From assembly GCA_030429705.1 (NCBI GenBank), contig JAUIES010000001.1, positions 1,302,001 to 1,366,000 of the forward strand: a DNA stretch of 64,000 nucleotides, given 5' to 3'. Under the pieces are notes generated by a model. It searched no databases. It was given only the letters and a program-made list of their open reading frames with translations, and had not been told where the DNA came from. The position numbers and the translations under genes were made by a program. Below, one piece after another: positions 1-11,184 of the stretch (position 1 is the first letter of the stretch; the number at the start of each line of letters is the position of its first letter). This stretch comes from Phycisphaerae bacterium (lineage in GTDB: Bacteria; Planctomycetota; Phycisphaerae; Phycisphaerales; UBA1924).

Positions 1-1
1 C

Positions 2-151
2 AATGGGTCGTCTATGCAAGCGGTGAACAAGTTGTTCTTGCTTGTTCAGCCGGGACACCTGCAGCACAGGGCGGGCCATGCGTTGACGCAGCACGAACGA
101 CGGGTCGAGCGAGCCGCGGTGTTACGCGAGTATTTGCGGGATGTCGGCTGA
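2..151 (+). CDS. mcsB: C-terminal end of a probable protein arginine kinase (McsB), 5' partial
   Basis: An open frame enters from the window edge and stops with TGA at 149-151, leaving 49 residues. The pattern L-x-x-L-x-x-x-QP-x-x-LQ-x-x-x-G-x-x-L, then an ER pair, an RA pair and a final LREYL, fits my memory of the C-terminal tail of McsB-type ATP:guanido phosphotransferases, which phosphorylate arginines on proteins to mark them for ClpCP. The catalytic domain lies outside the window, so the call rests on the tail alone. The downstream comF starts inside this gene (11-bp overlap), which suggests translational coupling. Confidence 0.55.
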   Translation, partial: NGSSMQAVNKLFLLVQPGHLQHRAGHALTQHERRVERAAVLREYLRDVG

Positions 152-1013
152 GCAGAAAACAACTCGCTTTGTGTGGCCGCCGCGTCCGATTGAAGACCAG
201 CCGGAGCGCGAAATCACAACCGTCAGCGGGCAGTCCGGGCTGCTCGATGTTTTTGAAACGCAACTGCTTGGGCGTACTGGGTTGTCATTTGAACGGCGTT
301 CACGACAACTTGGGTGGCAGCCGGACGCGATCGAAGACTACTGCGTTCGGTGCGGCGGGTCTGTCGGCCCGCACGAATCAGACGGCGAAGGGTGCCCGAC
401 TTGCCGAAGGAAGCGGTTGCCCTGGCAACGGGCGATTCGGCTCGGGGCATACGCGGGTCATCTTCAGGTTTCGATTCGAGATCTCAAGTTTCGCGCCTGG
501 CGGCAAACCGGCGTCGAGCTGGGGCGGTGCATGGGCGATCGTTTGGCGTGGCACCTCGAGCGGGCAAACACTGAGCCCTCCGACGCGGTGATCGTCCCGG
601 TGCCCTGTCATTGGACGCGTCGCGTGCGATTTGGCGTGGACCACACGCTGGTTCTTGCCCGGGCAGCTTCAGGGCAGTGCGGGGTGCCGGTGCGTCGGTT
701 GCTTACTCGCAGACCGGGCCCGAGGCAGTTGCAGGTGAGCGCGACCGAACGCTCGCGGAATGTCTCGCGTGCATTCCAAAAACGGCGTTTTGGCAGGTTG
801 CAGGCACCGAAACTCGTGATTGTGTTGGACGATGTCAGGACGACCGGTGCGACACTTCGTGCGTGCTGTCGAACGATTCGGTCGGGATACCCGGTGGAGA
901 GTGTGTGGGTGGTGACTGCGGGTGTGACACCGATGCGAAATCGTCGCGAACGAGCGAACCGGCTTGAGGGGGCTGAGAGGTCAATTCCGGTGATGGCGGT
1001 GCAAGAAAATTGA
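141..1013 (+). CDS. comF: ComF-family phosphoribosyltransferase-like protein
   Basis: 290 residues. A zinc ribbon is visible at Cys68, Cys71, Cys85 and Cys88, followed by a type I phosphoribosyltransferase core with the PRPP loop VLDDVRTTGATL near residues 228-239. This order (zinc ribbon, then PRTase) is that of ComF, which helps DNA uptake and fork restart in other bacteria. It is longer than typical ComF (about 230-240 residues) because of a roughly 50-residue N-terminal extension with no recognised motif. The ATG at 141 overlaps the preceding stop region, so the two genes are probably co-transcribed. The substrate cannot be told from sequence. Confidence 0.85.
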   Translation: MSAEQKTTRFVWPPRPIEDQPEREITTVSGQSGLLDVFETQLLGRTGLSFERRSRQLGWQPDAIEDYCVRCGGSVGPHESDGEGCPTCRRKRLPWQRAIRLGAYAGHLQVSIRDLKFRAWRQTGVELGRCMGDRLAWHLERANTEPSDAVIVPVPCHWTRRVRFGVDHTLVLARAASGQCGVPVRRLLTRRPGPRQLQVSATERSRNVSRAFQKRRFGRLQAPKLVIVLDDVRTTGATLRACCRTIRSGYPVESVWVVTAGVTPMRNRRERANRLEGAERSIPVMAVQEN

Positions 1014-1033
1014 AGATCCTTGCATTGAAGAGA

Positions 1034-1061
1034 TTGACTTGATTGTGTTGGGGGCTACACT
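1034..1061 (+). promoter_or_regulatory. Probable sigma-70-type promoter of the 16S rRNA gene
   Basis: TTGACT at 1034-1039 and TACACT at 1056-1061 are separated by 16 bases, close to the housekeeping consensus. It begins 20 bp after the comF stop and lies about 470 bp upstream of the mature 16S start, so the predicted transcript would include the whole 5' processing arm at 1151-1174. Confidence 0.6.
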
Positions 1062-1528
1062 CTCCCTCGCCACTCAGCACGGCATTGCCCGTGTCAGCAG
1101 TGGTCTGCGAAGTCGCCGGTCACTTGATGTGATACCACGATTTCACCTCTTTGGCAAGTGAACAGTTGGGTCCGCCGCGAGAATGTGCGGTGTCGATACC
1201 GGTACACGACCGGCCCTGCCTGAGGGGATTTCGACACCGACATATATTCAGGTCATCTGGGGTCACAACCAGATGTTTGGCATTCTCGTGTGGATCAGCC
1301 CTTGTCAGCCCGTACTTGTGCGGGTTGGCAAAGACGAAATTCTTTGAATGCCAAAGACAAAGCCCCGCACGCACACAGGTGTGTGTGGGCGATTCGAGGA
1401 GACGAAACCTCGAGTCGGACCGACTTCGGTACGCCCCGTGTCAACGGGCACGACCGAAGAAGTCGGACCAAATTCAACACTTGATACGAATCCGTTTCCG
1501 GGGGAACCCGGAGCGGTTCAACAAGCAT
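1062..1528 (+). other. Long 5' leader of the 16S rRNA precursor
   Basis: About 467 bases between the predicted promoter and mature 16S. No convincing gene is present; the short open frames here are not supported. It contains the 5' arm of the processing stem (1151-1174) and several short inverted repeats, such as the CACACAGGTGTGTG element near 1373-1386. CTCTTTGGCAA at 1148-1158 vaguely resembles an antitermination boxA but overlaps the stem, so I do not call it. Confidence 0.5.
1151..1174 (+). repeat. 5' arm of the 16S rRNA processing stem
   Basis: This 24-base segment pairs with 3203-3226 across the 16S gene: 22 of 24 positions are complementary, including an unbroken 17-base core, GTGAACAGTTGGGTCCG. 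A long duplex bringing both ends of a pre-16S together is the classical RNase III processing substrate; that role is inferred. Confidence 0.8.
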
Positions 1529-3025
<1,497 letters not shown>

Positions 3026-3202
3026 GATTTCCTTAGACTCGGAAATCAACCAACTCTGATGGGAACGAACACCCGGAAGATTGGCTATGCGGAGAAATCC
3101 GCACCGAGCAAGTGAGCGCACTCTCGCCCGCCACAGAGGTTCGCTGTCTACTCATGAGAGACAGCAGCCGGCGGATAGATGTTGAGTAATCAATATTGAA
3201 GA

Positions 3203-3226
3203 CGGACCCAACTGTTCACAGGCCAA
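3203..3226 (+). repeat. 3' arm of the 16S rRNA processing stem
   Basis: Complement of 1151-1174 (22 of 24 positions). It lies 182 bases after the mature 3' end. The trailer between 3021 and 3202 has a small hairpin (GCTGTCT...AGACAGC, about 3149-3171) but no tRNA fold or gene that I can see. Confidence 0.8.
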
Positions 3227-3262
3227 TGAGGCAGTGAGTACCGACATATTTGTGTCACGCTC

Positions 3263-3296
3263 AACGCCCGGTACTGCCGGGCGTTGTTATTTTTGT
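3263..3296 (+). terminator. Intrinsic terminator of the 16S transcription unit
   Basis: A 9-bp GC-rich stem (AACGCCCGG / CCGGGCGTT, 5-base loop) is followed by GTTATTTTTGTT. It sits between the processing stem and the convergent gene ending at 3327, so the rRNA unit ends here. Confidence 0.85.
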
Positions 3297-3326
3297 TCGG
3301 TGTTACTCGCACTTATATTTGGATGA

Positions 3327-4682
3327 TCATTCGGCCCATTGAATCGTGACCTCAAATGAGATCGTGTTGCTGAGTATGCGATCGAAGCCCAGCATTTGCT
3401 CAGCCAACTCGGGATCTGGACGTAGTTCAAGCGTGGCATTGTGGGATTCGAAACCCGTGAGTATCGATGAAAGTGTGACTCGCTCTCGGTCATACGCTGG
3501 CCTCATAGCGAAGGAACCAAGAACCCATTCCTGACTACCGTCGATGAGAACTGCCTGCATAGATATCGGGATTTTGCGGTTACCCGATGAAACGAGCTCC
3601 AAGTCAAACTCGACTCGATCATCGCCAAGATGACGGGCTTGGGCCGACTCCACCCAACCGGATCTCATGAAAACTTCTGCCAGGTTTTCATTAAACACAG
3701 GCAGAATGATCGGAATACCCGTGGGAACAACTTCAATCGGCGTCGAGGCTTCGAGTTCTCGTGTCAAAAGCAATTCGGCATCGTCTTCGATCGAGTTGAA
3801 TGCACGCATCGTCCAGCTCGTCCGAATCGTGTGTGCACCAACTGGAACTGGAAGTGTCCAGTTGGTGATTTCAAGATCGCGCCATTTGTCATCACTGAAG
3901 TCGAACCATGAGAGTTGAGGCAATTGGTATCGCGTTCGTTCGGACTGAAACTCCGGTCGGGCAACGGCAATGTCGTCAATCATAAGCGAATTGAGCGTGT
4001 ATTCGTAGAAAAAATCACCAAATCCCGTCCGATCAAGCGTGACTGCTACGGCGATGGGTATGGTGGCGTCGGTGCGGGCTTTAGAAACTGTTTGAACAAC
4101 AATCTCGACTTGAATTTGCTCAAAGTAAGTACTTGCGTCAGTTGGAGAAATGTCATTGAACGCAATCAATCGCTCCATCAACGCGCCTGATCTCCTGTGC
4201 CAGTCGAGCGATAGGTCTGCTTGCCGCTTCAGCGTAATGGCTGCGATCTCATCCATCTGAGTTTGCGTGAGTGTCCCGAATTCGTGACGGTTATATAGCT
4301 CACCAATGATCCTGCCGTCCGTGCCGGACTCGTCATCACCAATGCGGGCTATGAGCCAAGATGTTGGGACGAAGTAAGCCCAGTCGTATTCTCGATTGTC
4401 GATCACGATGAGAGAACCTCCGGCCAAGAGGCTTGTGACGGCGAGCATCGCGCCCGAAATTGCCAACCAAGGTCGGCGTTTTCTTTTGCCAACGCGAATC
4501 GCACTCCCATCCAGTTCCTTCCCGCACTCCGGGCAGCGGCTGCTGCCGGGGTAGATCCCCACGAGATCGAACCGGCAGCCTCGGCAGATGGGGTGGTCGT
4601 TGACCTTTCGCCCGCGCATCCCGGTGATGAACAAGATGAGGCCGAGGGCGAGCAGGATGCCGGGGACGATCAGCCACAGCAT
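3327..4682 (-). CDS. Membrane-anchored zinc-ribbon protein of unknown function
   Basis: 451 residues. A hydrophobic segment at residues 1-20 is followed by a rubredoxin-like zinc ribbon (CRGC near 34, CPEC near 50) and a second hydrophobic segment near residues 72-95; the remaining 350 residues look extracytoplasmic. The two-membrane-segment arrangement around a zinc ribbon, with '[10 protein letters not shown]' as signature, is common in planctomycete proteins of no known role. AAAGGA lies 8 bases before the ATG. It is divergent from asnS with 97 bp between starts, and convergent with the rRNA unit. Confidence 0.75.
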   Translation of the reverse strand: MLWLIVPGILLALGLILFITGMRGRKVNDHPICRGCRFDLVGIYPGSSRCPECGKELDGSAIRVGKRKRRPWLAISGAMLAVTSLLAGGSLIVIDNREYDWAYFVPTSWLIARIGDDESGTDGRIIGELYNRHEFGTLTQTQMDEIAAITLKRQADLSLDWHRRSGALMERLIAFNDISPTDASTYFEQIQVEIVVQTVSKARTDATIPIAVAVTLDRTGFGDFFYEYTLNSLMIDDIAVARPEFQSERTRYQLPQLSWFDFSDDKWRDLEITNWTLPVPVGAHTIRTSWTMRAFNSIEDDAELLLTRELEASTPIEVVPTGIPIILPVFNENLAEVFMRSGWVESAQARHLGDDRVEFDLELVSSGNRKIPISMQAVLIDGSQEWVLGSFAMRPAYDRERVTLSSILTGFESHNATLELRPDPELAEQMLGFDRILSNTISFEVTIQWAE

Positions 4683-4779
4683 GGGCGTGGTCCTTTCGGT
4701 TTGCAGCCCGATTCGTCGGGCCGACGGGCGATCCGGTGCGGTTCACCATACCATTCGTCCCAGATTACAGGAGAGTTCG

Positions 4780-6213
4780 ATGACTTGGAAGACCGTTGCT
4801 GACACATTGACCGCTACACCCGGCGAAACGCTGACACTCAAGGGCTGGGTTCGCACGCGGCGCGACTCGAAAGCCGACGGGGGGCTGTGCTTTATTGCGC
4901 TCCACGATGGCACCTCGCACGACGCGATCCAGGTTGTCGCCAAGGCTGCGGGCGATGACGCGCTGGCGAACTATGACGAGGTCAACAAGTTGACGACGGG
5001 GTGCTCGATCGAGGCTGACGGGTTGCTTGTTGAGTCGCAGGGCAAGGGGCAGTCGGTCGAACTGGTGGCCAGCGAAATCCGCATCATCGGGCTGGTCGAT
5101 GACCCCGATACCTACCCCGTGCCACAGAAGCGGCACACTTTCGAGTATCTCCGCGAGCAGGCCCACCTGCGTGTGCGGACGAACACCTTTGGAGCGGTCG
5201 CTCGTGTTCGGCATGCTTTGGCGATGAGCATTCACCGGTTCTTCGATGAGCAGGATTTTTACTGGGTGCATACGCCGATCATCACAGGGAGCGATTGCGA
5301 GGGAGCCGGGCAGATGTTCCGGGTGAGTACGCTCGATGCGATGAACGCACCATCAGCTGACGACGGTTCATGCGACTTTGACAAGGACTTCTTCGGCAAG
5401 GAAACGCACCTGACGGTGTCGGGTCAGTTGAATGTCGAGACCTATTGCAGTGCGCTCAGCCGCGTGTATACCTTCGGCCCGACCTTCCGGGCGGAGAACA
5501 GCAACACGAGTCGGCATTTGGCTGAGTTCTGGATGATCGAGCCGGAGATTGCGTTTGCCGATTTGGCAGCCAACGCGGACCTGGCTGAGGCGATGCTGAA
5601 GTTTGTGCTTGCGGATCTGCTTCAGCGCCGGGCTGACGACATGGCGTTCTTTGATCTGCGGATCGAGAAGGGGCTGATCGAACGCTTGAAGCATGTGATC
5701 GAGACGCCGTTCAAGAGGCTGCCGTATACCGAGGCGATTGCGATCCTCGAGAAGGCCCAGGGCAAGGCGAAGTTTGAATACCCGGTGAAGTGGGGGCTCG
5801 ATCTGCAAAGCGAGCATGAGCGATACCTGACCGAGAAGCATTTCAAGGCTCCAGTCATTCTGATCAACTACCCCAAGGACATCAAGGCATTTTACATGCG
5901 CGTGAATGACCCCGGCACCGACGGGGCGCCGGGCGACACGGTGGCCGCGATGGATGTGCTGGTGCCGGGTATCGGCGAGATCATCGGCGGTTCTCAGCGC
6001 GAAGAAAGGCTCGATGTCCTCGACCAACGCATCAATGAGATGGGGCTGAATATTGATGACTATTGGTGGTACCGCGATATGCGGAAGTATGGGACGGTGC
6101 CGCACGCGGGCTTCGGGCTCGGGTTCGAGCGGCTGATCCAGTTTGCGACCGGCATGGCGAATATCCGCGATGTGATCCCGTTCCCGAGAGCGCCGCGGCA
6201 GGCTGAGTTCTAA
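4780..6213 (+). CDS. asnS: Asparagine--tRNA ligase
   Basis: 477 residues, the usual size. It charges tRNA-Asn with asparagine in the cytoplasm. An N-terminal OB-fold (about residues 18-105) is followed by a class II catalytic core: motif 2 [20 protein letters not shown] around 237-256, whose NTSRH and WMIEPE are typical of AsnRS rather than AspRS, and motif 3 [15 protein letters not shown] near the C-terminus. The start is the ATG at 4780 because CAGGAGAG lies 4-11 bases before it; the frame is open upstream to 4588 but that stretch overlaps the divergent gene. Confidence 0.96.
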   Translation: MTWKTVADTLTATPGETLTLKGWVRTRRDSKADGGLCFIALHDGTSHDAIQVVAKAAGDDALANYDEVNKLTTGCSIEADGLLVESQGKGQSVELVASEIRIIGLVDDPDTYPVPQKRHTFEYLREQAHLRVRTNTFGAVARVRHALAMSIHRFFDEQDFYWVHTPIITGSDCEGAGQMFRVSTLDAMNAPSADDGSCDFDKDFFGKETHLTVSGQLNVETYCSALSRVYTFGPTFRAENSNTSRHLAEFWMIEPEIAFADLAANADLAEAMLKFVLADLLQRRADDMAFFDLRIEKGLIERLKHVIETPFKRLPYTEAIAILEKAQGKAKFEYPVKWGLDLQSEHERYLTEKHFKAPVILINYPKDIKAFYMRVNDPGTDGAPGDTVAAMDVLVPGIGEIIGGSQREERLDVLDQRINEMGLNIDDYWWYRDMRKYGTVPHAGFGLGFERLIQFATGMANIRDVIPFPRAPRQAEF

Positions 6214-6219
6214 GCGTAG

Positions 6220-6238
6220 ATCGGCTCTCCGAGCCGAT
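6220..6238 (+). terminator. Hairpin after asnS, weak terminator candidate
   Basis: An 8-bp perfect stem, ATCGGCTC / GAGCCGAT with a 3-base loop, begins 7 bases after the stop. There is no U-run, so it may only stabilise the 3' end or act with another factor. The rest of 6239-6461 holds nothing I recognise. Confidence 0.35.
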
Positions 6239-6461
6239 GCCTCCCCCTCCGCTTTTCCAAAGAGCCGAGCGGCGCGAGCCCTAGGGTTTCGGCGGCCCGT
6301 CTGTGGTCGTCCAATCGCTTTGCCCGACCCGATGAGCCGAAAACGGCGGATCTGGGTACCGCGTGAGGGTGCTTTGCGCGGGTTGAATTTTGTGCCGGTG
6401 GGCTTGTCCCATACACTGCAGTGCGAGGCTGCGAATGTCATTCGGCGTGAATCTCAAAACC

Positions 6462-7199
6462 ATGAATTATGAACCCGAGCAATACAAGCGTTCTCGCGCG
6501 ACCACTCGGCTTTCCGGCTTCACGCTCATCGAACTGCTGGTCGTCATCGCCATCATTGCGCTTTTGATCGGCATCCTGCTGCCGGCGCTGGGCCGGGCGC
6601 GGTCGGCAGCCCAACGCACCGCGTGCCTCGCCAATGTCCGGTCGATCGCGCAAGGGCAGGCGATGTACGCCGACAACAGCCAATCGTGGTATCCGCATTG
6701 GTCGGGGTGGCAGGTCTATGGCGGCGCGGGTGACGGCGTCGGAGGCGACGAGCCGGGGCTTGGCTGGACGGAACTGCTTGATCCTTATATAGATGGCCGA
6801 GCGGTCTACCACGACCCGAGCCGACCGGACGAAGAATCGCCCGCGTCCTACTTCATCGCAGCCCGGTTTGCGTGGATGCAGTTCGGGCGGCAGTTTTCAT
6901 CGGTTCGAGAGACCCTGATCCACTTTCCGTCGCGGTTTGTGATGGGCGGCGACTGCAACTATCCCGGGCTGTATATCGAGCCCTATGGCACAGCGACCGG
7001 TCGGTTGCCCGATTGCGATCAAGACGATGCGAGCCAACCCTGTGTGTTTTTCGAGGGCGAACTCGAGCCCCACAACGGGGTGAGCAACATCTTCTTCTTT
7101 GACGGGCACGCTGCGGGGTTCAGTGAATACGACCCGTATGCGATGACCTGGCACGCGTCACAGATGCTGCCTTGGTCGATGGAACAGCCTGGTGGGTGA
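6462..7199 (+). CDS. Prepilin-like protein with H-X9-DG signature
   Basis: 245 residues from the ATG at 6462. A prepilin cleavage site G19/F20 is followed by [20 protein letters not shown], the standard type IV pilin-like hydrophobic helix with Glu at +5. The C-terminal part carries [12 protein letters not shown] (His, nine residues, Asp-Gly), the planctomycete/verrucomicrobial prepilin-associated motif. Such proteins are very numerous in these bacteria; whether they form a pseudopilus is unproven. No pilus assembly genes are adjacent. An in-frame ATG at 6435 would add nine residues; neither start has a good ribosome-binding site. Confidence 0.85.
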   Translation: MNYEPEQYKRSRATTRLSGFTLIELLVVIAIIALLIGILLPALGRARSAAQRTACLANVRSIAQGQAMYADNSQSWYPHWSGWQVYGGAGDGVGGDEPGLGWTELLDPYIDGRAVYHDPSRPDEESPASYFIAARFAWMQFGRQFSSVRETLIHFPSRFVMGGDCNYPGLYIEPYGTATGRLPDCDQDDASQPCVFFEGELEPHNGVSNIFFFDGHAAGFSEYDPYAMTWHASQMLPWSMEQPGG

Positions 7200-7569
7200 T
7201 TTTGATGGCGGTTGTGGGCTGTTTCGCACAGGAGGTGCGGAGGACGATCGCCCATTTTTTTGCTATTGCCTGCTCAAAAGACCGCTATCAAGGTCCACGC
7301 GTCCGTCGAAAGGGAGCGGAAACCGTGCCCAAAGGCAGCGAAGTGATCGCCTGCGCGCGGTGATATGTCAATCTGGGCGCTTTAGAACACCAAACAAAAC
7401 GGTACAATGTCAGAGTTCAACCATTTTTGCATATATTTCACCAATTTACTGATTTGACTCTTCCAATTGCCACCCATCTCGGGTATTCTCCTGCCTGACA
7501 GGAACTCACAAGAGGCGTGGGTTCAACAAGACATGTTTCGCATATGGGAATTCTTTTAGGAGAGACAAC
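7200..7569 (+). other. Intergenic region before the PEP-CTERM pair
   Basis: 370 bases with no supported gene; the short frames here lack coding features. It ends in TTTTAGGAGAGACAACATG, a strong ribosome-binding site for the gene at 7570. I could not place a convincing promoter: a TTGACT at 7454-7459 has no -10 at proper distance. Confidence 0.4.
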
Positions 7570-8064
7570 ATGAAGAAGACACTCGCAATCGCACTCGTCG
7601 CTGGCATCGGTGCTTCGGCTGCTGCTCAGCCCTCACAGTTCACAGATTTGGGCAAGATCGGCAACGAAGGCACCTATACATTTGATACCAATGGCTCGCT
7701 GTTTGATACGGAAATGGCCCTGTGGGATGCTGCTGGCATTCTCCTCGCAGCCGACGACGATGGCGGTGACGGCCTGAACAGCCTGATCGTTGCCACGCTG
7801 AGCGCTGGCACCTACTACCTCGGTGTTTCAGAGTTCAACTCATTCTTTGAGGACGGCTTTATCAACTCCGGCTCTGCGTTCGAGGGCGGCGATGATGCCG
7901 ATGTCATTCTGAACATCGATGGCCAAATGTGGGGCCAAGGCTTGGCTGGCGAATTCCTTGATCAAGAAACCCTGTTCTTCTGCTTTGATGTCAGCGTTCC
8001 CGCACCGGGTTCGATGGCTCTCCTCGGCCTCGGTGGTCTGGCTGCCATCCGTCGTCGTCGCTAA
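7570..8064 (+). CDS. Exported PEP-CTERM-type protein, copy 1
   Basis: 164 residues. A signal peptide (MKKTLAIALVAGIGASAAAQ) is followed by an acidic beta-rich domain that resembles the DVUA0089-type domain (LxDAxGxxLAxDDDGG, then LxAGTYYLGV) and by a C-terminal tail VPAPGS, hydrophobic stretch, IRRRR. This tripartite tail is the PEP-CTERM sorting signal cut by an exosortase, so the product should be surface bound or released. One of two tandem copies; the other begins 319 bp downstream and is identical at most positions. Each copy has its own terminator, so they look like separate units. Confidence 0.85.
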   Translation: MKKTLAIALVAGIGASAAAQPSQFTDLGKIGNEGTYTFDTNGSLFDTEMALWDAAGILLAADDDGGDGLNSLIVATLSAGTYYLGVSEFNSFFEDGFINSGSAFEGGDDADVILNIDGQMWGQGLAGEFLDQETLFFCFDVSVPAPGSMALLGLGGLAAIRRRR

Positions 8065-8100
8065 TCGACGCTGACAGTTTCCTTATTCTCGCATCTCAAA

Positions 8101-8136
8101 GCGCCCGGCTTTACATGCCGGGCGTTTTACTTTTTG
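8101..8136 (+). terminator. Intrinsic terminator of PEP-CTERM copy 1
   Basis: GCGCCCGGC / GCCGGGCG stem followed by TTTTACTTTTTG. The remaining 247 bases up to copy 2 hold no gene I can support. Confidence 0.85.
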
Positions 8137-8383
8137 TTGAGTGTTCTTGGTCTGAGTGAGTTCTCGGACCATCATGCGTGTTTCTGGGTCGATCAATCGA
8201 GTCGAGCGGTCCAGTTTGACCAACGGCGACCGAGTAGGTGTTCCATGAAAACGAAAAATTTTCGGATTGGTTTTCAACTCCACCAAATGAGGGTAGATTT
8301 GAAGGTGTCACGGAGTCCCCGGGAGGCGTGGGCTCGTGTTCACATCGTTGAATCGCGCTTCAGAAGAATACAGGAGAGATATC

Positions 8384-8881
8384 ATGAAGAAAACAATCGC
8401 ACTTGCAGTGATCGCTGGCATCGGTGCCTCGGCAGCTGCTCAGCCTGAAACATTTATGGACCTCGGCAAAATCGGCAACGAAGGCGATTATGTCTTTGAC
8501 ACCAACGGTTCACCCTTCGATACCGAGTTGGGTCTGTGGGATGCCGCTGGCACACTGCTCGCGTCGGACGACGATGGTGGTGATGGCCTGAACAGCCTGA
8601 TCGCAGCGAACCTGAGCGCCGGCACCTACTGGCTCGGTGTTTCAGAATTCAACTCAATCTTCGAAGATGGCTGGTTGAACACCGGCTCGGCGTTTGAAGG
8701 TGGCGACGACGCGACCGCGACCCTGAACATCAATGGAAACTTTGAAGCCGACATGCTCGTTGGTGATTTCCTTTCGCAGGAAACTGGTTTCTTCCGCTTT
8801 GAAGTCAGCGTTCCCGCACCGGGTTCGATGGCTCTGCTCGGCCTCGGCGGTCTCGCTGCCGTCCGTCGTCGTCGCGCGTGA
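8384..8881 (+). CDS. Exported PEP-CTERM-type protein, copy 2
   Basis: 165 residues. Same architecture as the protein at 7570: signal peptide ending ASAAAQ, shared blocks DLGKIGNEG, DDDGGDGLNSLI, AGTYWLGVSEFNSIFEDG and GSAFEGGDDA, and the tail VPAPGSMALLGLGGLAAVRR. Differences cluster in the segment before the tail (about residues 110-140). The ATG at 8384 is chosen because CAGGAGAG precedes it; an in-frame ATG at 8336 would place 16 residues before the signal peptide. A recent tandem duplication is the simplest explanation. Confidence 0.85.
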   Translation: MKKTIALAVIAGIGASAAAQPETFMDLGKIGNEGDYVFDTNGSPFDTELGLWDAAGTLLASDDDGGDGLNSLIAANLSAGTYWLGVSEFNSIFEDGWLNTGSAFEGGDDATATLNINGNFEADMLVGDFLSQETGFFRFEVSVPAPGSMALLGLGGLAAVRRRRA

Positions 8882-8950
8882 GAACAGTGATCACCATTGA
8901 GTCGTGAGATTCTCGCGATTCGATCATCGATCATTCATTTTGCATATCGG

Positions 8951-8986
8951 CAGACGCCCGGCCTAGGTGCCGGGCGTCTGTTTTTT
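8951..8986 (+). terminator. Intrinsic terminator of PEP-CTERM copy 2
   Basis: CAGACGCCCGGC pairs with GCCGGGCGTCTG around a 6-base loop, followed by TTTTTT. Confidence 0.9.
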
Positions 8987-9151
8987 CGAGGAATCAAACC
9001 GGTTCGACACCTCGTTAACTGCGGATCTGCTCAGATCGCACAGGTTTTGCTCAAGTCTCGCTTGGAGTGACCGAGAGGTGCCGTTAGAGTAGCGAGGACG
9101 GTGACAGAGGCACGGTTTAACCGCAGCACGCTGGATGGACGAGGGAATGAC

Positions 9152-10870
9152 ATGATGCATTTGCATTTCAAAGGTGGACGGCTGGGATTTGCTCTGATCG
9201 TGTGTTATCTGGCATGCCCAGCAGGTGCCGAGACAGAGGAGCCGTTCACTGAAGAGGCTGCTGCACGAGGGATTTTTTATACGCCCTGGATCAACAGCGA
9301 TCACTTTGGAACGGGCATCGCCTTTACGGACCTGGACGGCGACGGGGATGCCGATCTGATTGTGACTGGCGCGACTTCCGGGCTGGTGGCGTTACTTGAA
9401 AATGATGGGACGGGTCATTTTACGAATCGTTCGTTTGGGTCCGGGATCACACCTGCCATCTTTATCAGCGGCGTGTCATTGGCGGATTATGATGGCGATG
9501 GGGATGAAGACCTGCACCTGACGCGTGCGGCATCGCTTCCCGATCAGTTGTACCGCAACGATGGGAACTTCCAGTTTGTCGATGTGTCTGCGCAGGCCGG
9601 GATCAATGTGACCGGAATCGGCATGGGCGCGACCTGGGGTGACTACAACGGGGATGGATGGCTTGACCTGTATGTCACCAACCGAACCTCGCAGGATGGG
9701 AATCTTGTTGACAATTTTCTGTTCAAGAACAATGGCGATGGGACATTCGAGGATGTGTCGGTGGCGATGGGCGTTCATCGGACCGGTGATCCGAGTCTCC
9801 TGGCATCGTTTCTCGACTATGACAGCGACGGCGATATCGACTTGTACCTCGCCAACGACAAGGGGCTTCAGCCGAGCTGGCAAAACCATCTATTCCGCAA
9901 TGACGGCGGCGTATTGACGGATGTGACCGCGGCAACGGGAACGGCTGCGAATGTGGATGCAATGGGCATTGCCTATGGCGATATCGACCACAACGGCTAC
10001 CCGGATCTGTTCGTGACGGGGGGGAAAGGTCATGTGATGCTCATGGCCAACGACGACGGAACATTTACCGACGAATCGGCAGCTGCGGGTGTCCTCATCG
10101 CCGGCACCGGCTGGGCATGCCAGTTCTTTGATTACAACAACGACACTTTCGAAGACCTGTATCTGGTGAATGAAGGCGACCCGAATATCCTGTTCAAGAA
10201 TACAGGCTCGTTTCCGCTCGAATCGGTGGGTGTCGAGATGGGTGTCTCGTCGGGCAATGTGACCTATGTGTTTGCGACCGCTGATGTGGATGGGGACGGC
10301 GATCTTGATATCGCGGTTTCTTCAGGTGTGACACCGATCCGGCTGTTCATCAATCAGGAAGGTGATAACCGCGATTGGGTTCGTCTGAAGGTGCGTGGCC
10401 CGCTGCCGAACGGTCAGGCGATCGGAGCCCAGGCCCGGATTACTTCGCAAGGGCTCGAGCAGTTTCGTGAGGTGCGTGCGGGTGAAAACTACAAGTCTGA
10501 CAACGAGCGCGTGCTGCATGTCGGTCTTGGTGATGATGCGCCGGCGCAGATTGATTCGATCGAGGTGCGCTGGCCGAACAGCCGTGCTCGTCGGGTGCTG
10601 ACCAACTACAGCAAGAACCGGACCTGGCAGGTGTGGCATCCGTCACAACTTGGTGATCCGAATGGTGATGGGGTGACCGATTTGCTGGAGGTGCAGGAAG
10701 CGATCAGCATCATGATTGCGCGAGCGGGTGCGTTCATCGAGCCGGGTGAAGAGATCTATGACATGAATGGCGATTGCGTGATCGATTCAAAGGACATTCT
10801 CCGGATGGGTCTTTCATACACGCAGCCAAGCGGAAGCAAGTCGGCGGCTCCGGCACCAGTGTTGCCCTGA
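9152..10870 (+). CDS. Exported CRTAC1-type VCBS/FG-GAP protein with C-terminal EF-hand pair
   Basis: 572 residues. After a signal peptide (about residues 1-25) come repeated FG-GAP/VCBS blades with calcium loops of the form DxDGDGDxDL, predicting a beta-propeller. Residues around 420-510 match the ASPIC/UnbV domain (NRDWVRLKV, IGAQARI, REVRAGENYKSDN, IEVRWPN), the combination seen in CRTAC1-family proteins. The C-terminal 70 residues contain two EF-hand-like loops (DPNGDGVTDLLE, DMNGDCVIDSKD), resembling a type I dockerin but without the Gly-Cys-Pro end of the others here. Start ATG 9152 follows GAGGGA by 5 bases. Substrate unknown. Confidence 0.8.
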   Translation: MMHLHFKGGRLGFALIVCYLACPAGAETEEPFTEEAAARGIFYTPWINSDHFGTGIAFTDLDGDGDADLIVTGATSGLVALLENDGTGHFTNRSFGSGITPAIFISGVSLADYDGDGDEDLHLTRAASLPDQLYRNDGNFQFVDVSAQAGINVTGIGMGATWGDYNGDGWLDLYVTNRTSQDGNLVDNFLFKNNGDGTFEDVSVAMGVHRTGDPSLLASFLDYDSDGDIDLYLANDKGLQPSWQNHLFRNDGGVLTDVTAATGTAANVDAMGIAYGDIDHNGYPDLFVTGGKGHVMLMANDDGTFTDESAAAGVLIAGTGWACQFFDYNNDTFEDLYLVNEGDPNILFKNTGSFPLESVGVEMGVSSGNVTYVFATADVDGDGDLDIAVSSGVTPIRLFINQEGDNRDWVRLKVRGPLPNGQAIGAQARITSQGLEQFREVRAGENYKSDNERVLHVGLGDDAPAQIDSIEVRWPNSRARRVLTNYSKNRTWQVWHPSQLGDPNGDGVTDLLEVQEAISIMIARAGAFIEPGEEIYDMNGDCVIDSKDILRMGLSYTQPSGSKSAAPAPVLP

Positions 10871-11184
10871 TCGCGAAGTACTGAATCGTTTCGGGTGAAC
10901 AGCGTCTTGCGTGTGTGCCCGCAAAACAGTCCGGGATTGGCTCGCGGGTGTATCAAAGAAGAGCGTGTGTGCGGGTTCTGAGGGAGGCTTCGACATTGAT
11001 TGTCGCCCATCGTGACGCCGATTGACCGGTGTGGCATCAACTGCTCAGGGTTCGCTCATGCGGACGATTTTCGTTCCGAACTATCAAGGCACCCGGTCTC
11101 ATTGGCTGGGTGTTTTTGGTATACGCAAAATCAACCTTGACAGGATGTCAAAATATTGGAGACTCTATCTGGGGAGGTTGGGCC
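10871..11184 (+). other. Intergenic region before the first GC-dockerin gene
   Basis: 314 bases without a supported gene. It holds the terminator candidate at 11090-11117 and, at its end, the GGGGAGG ribosome-binding site (11171-11177) of the next gene. Confidence 0.4.
11090..11117 (+). terminator. Possible intrinsic terminator
   Basis: CACCCGG / CTGGGTG forms a 7-bp stem with one G-T pair and a 9-base loop, followed by TTTTTGG. It is 220 bases after the CRTAC1 gene, so it may end a longer 3' untranslated region. Confidence 0.5.

Noticed and set aside
4588-4779. Upstream extension of asnS
   Set aside because: It overlaps the divergent gene and lacks a ribosome-binding site, while ATG 4780 has one and gives the family's length.
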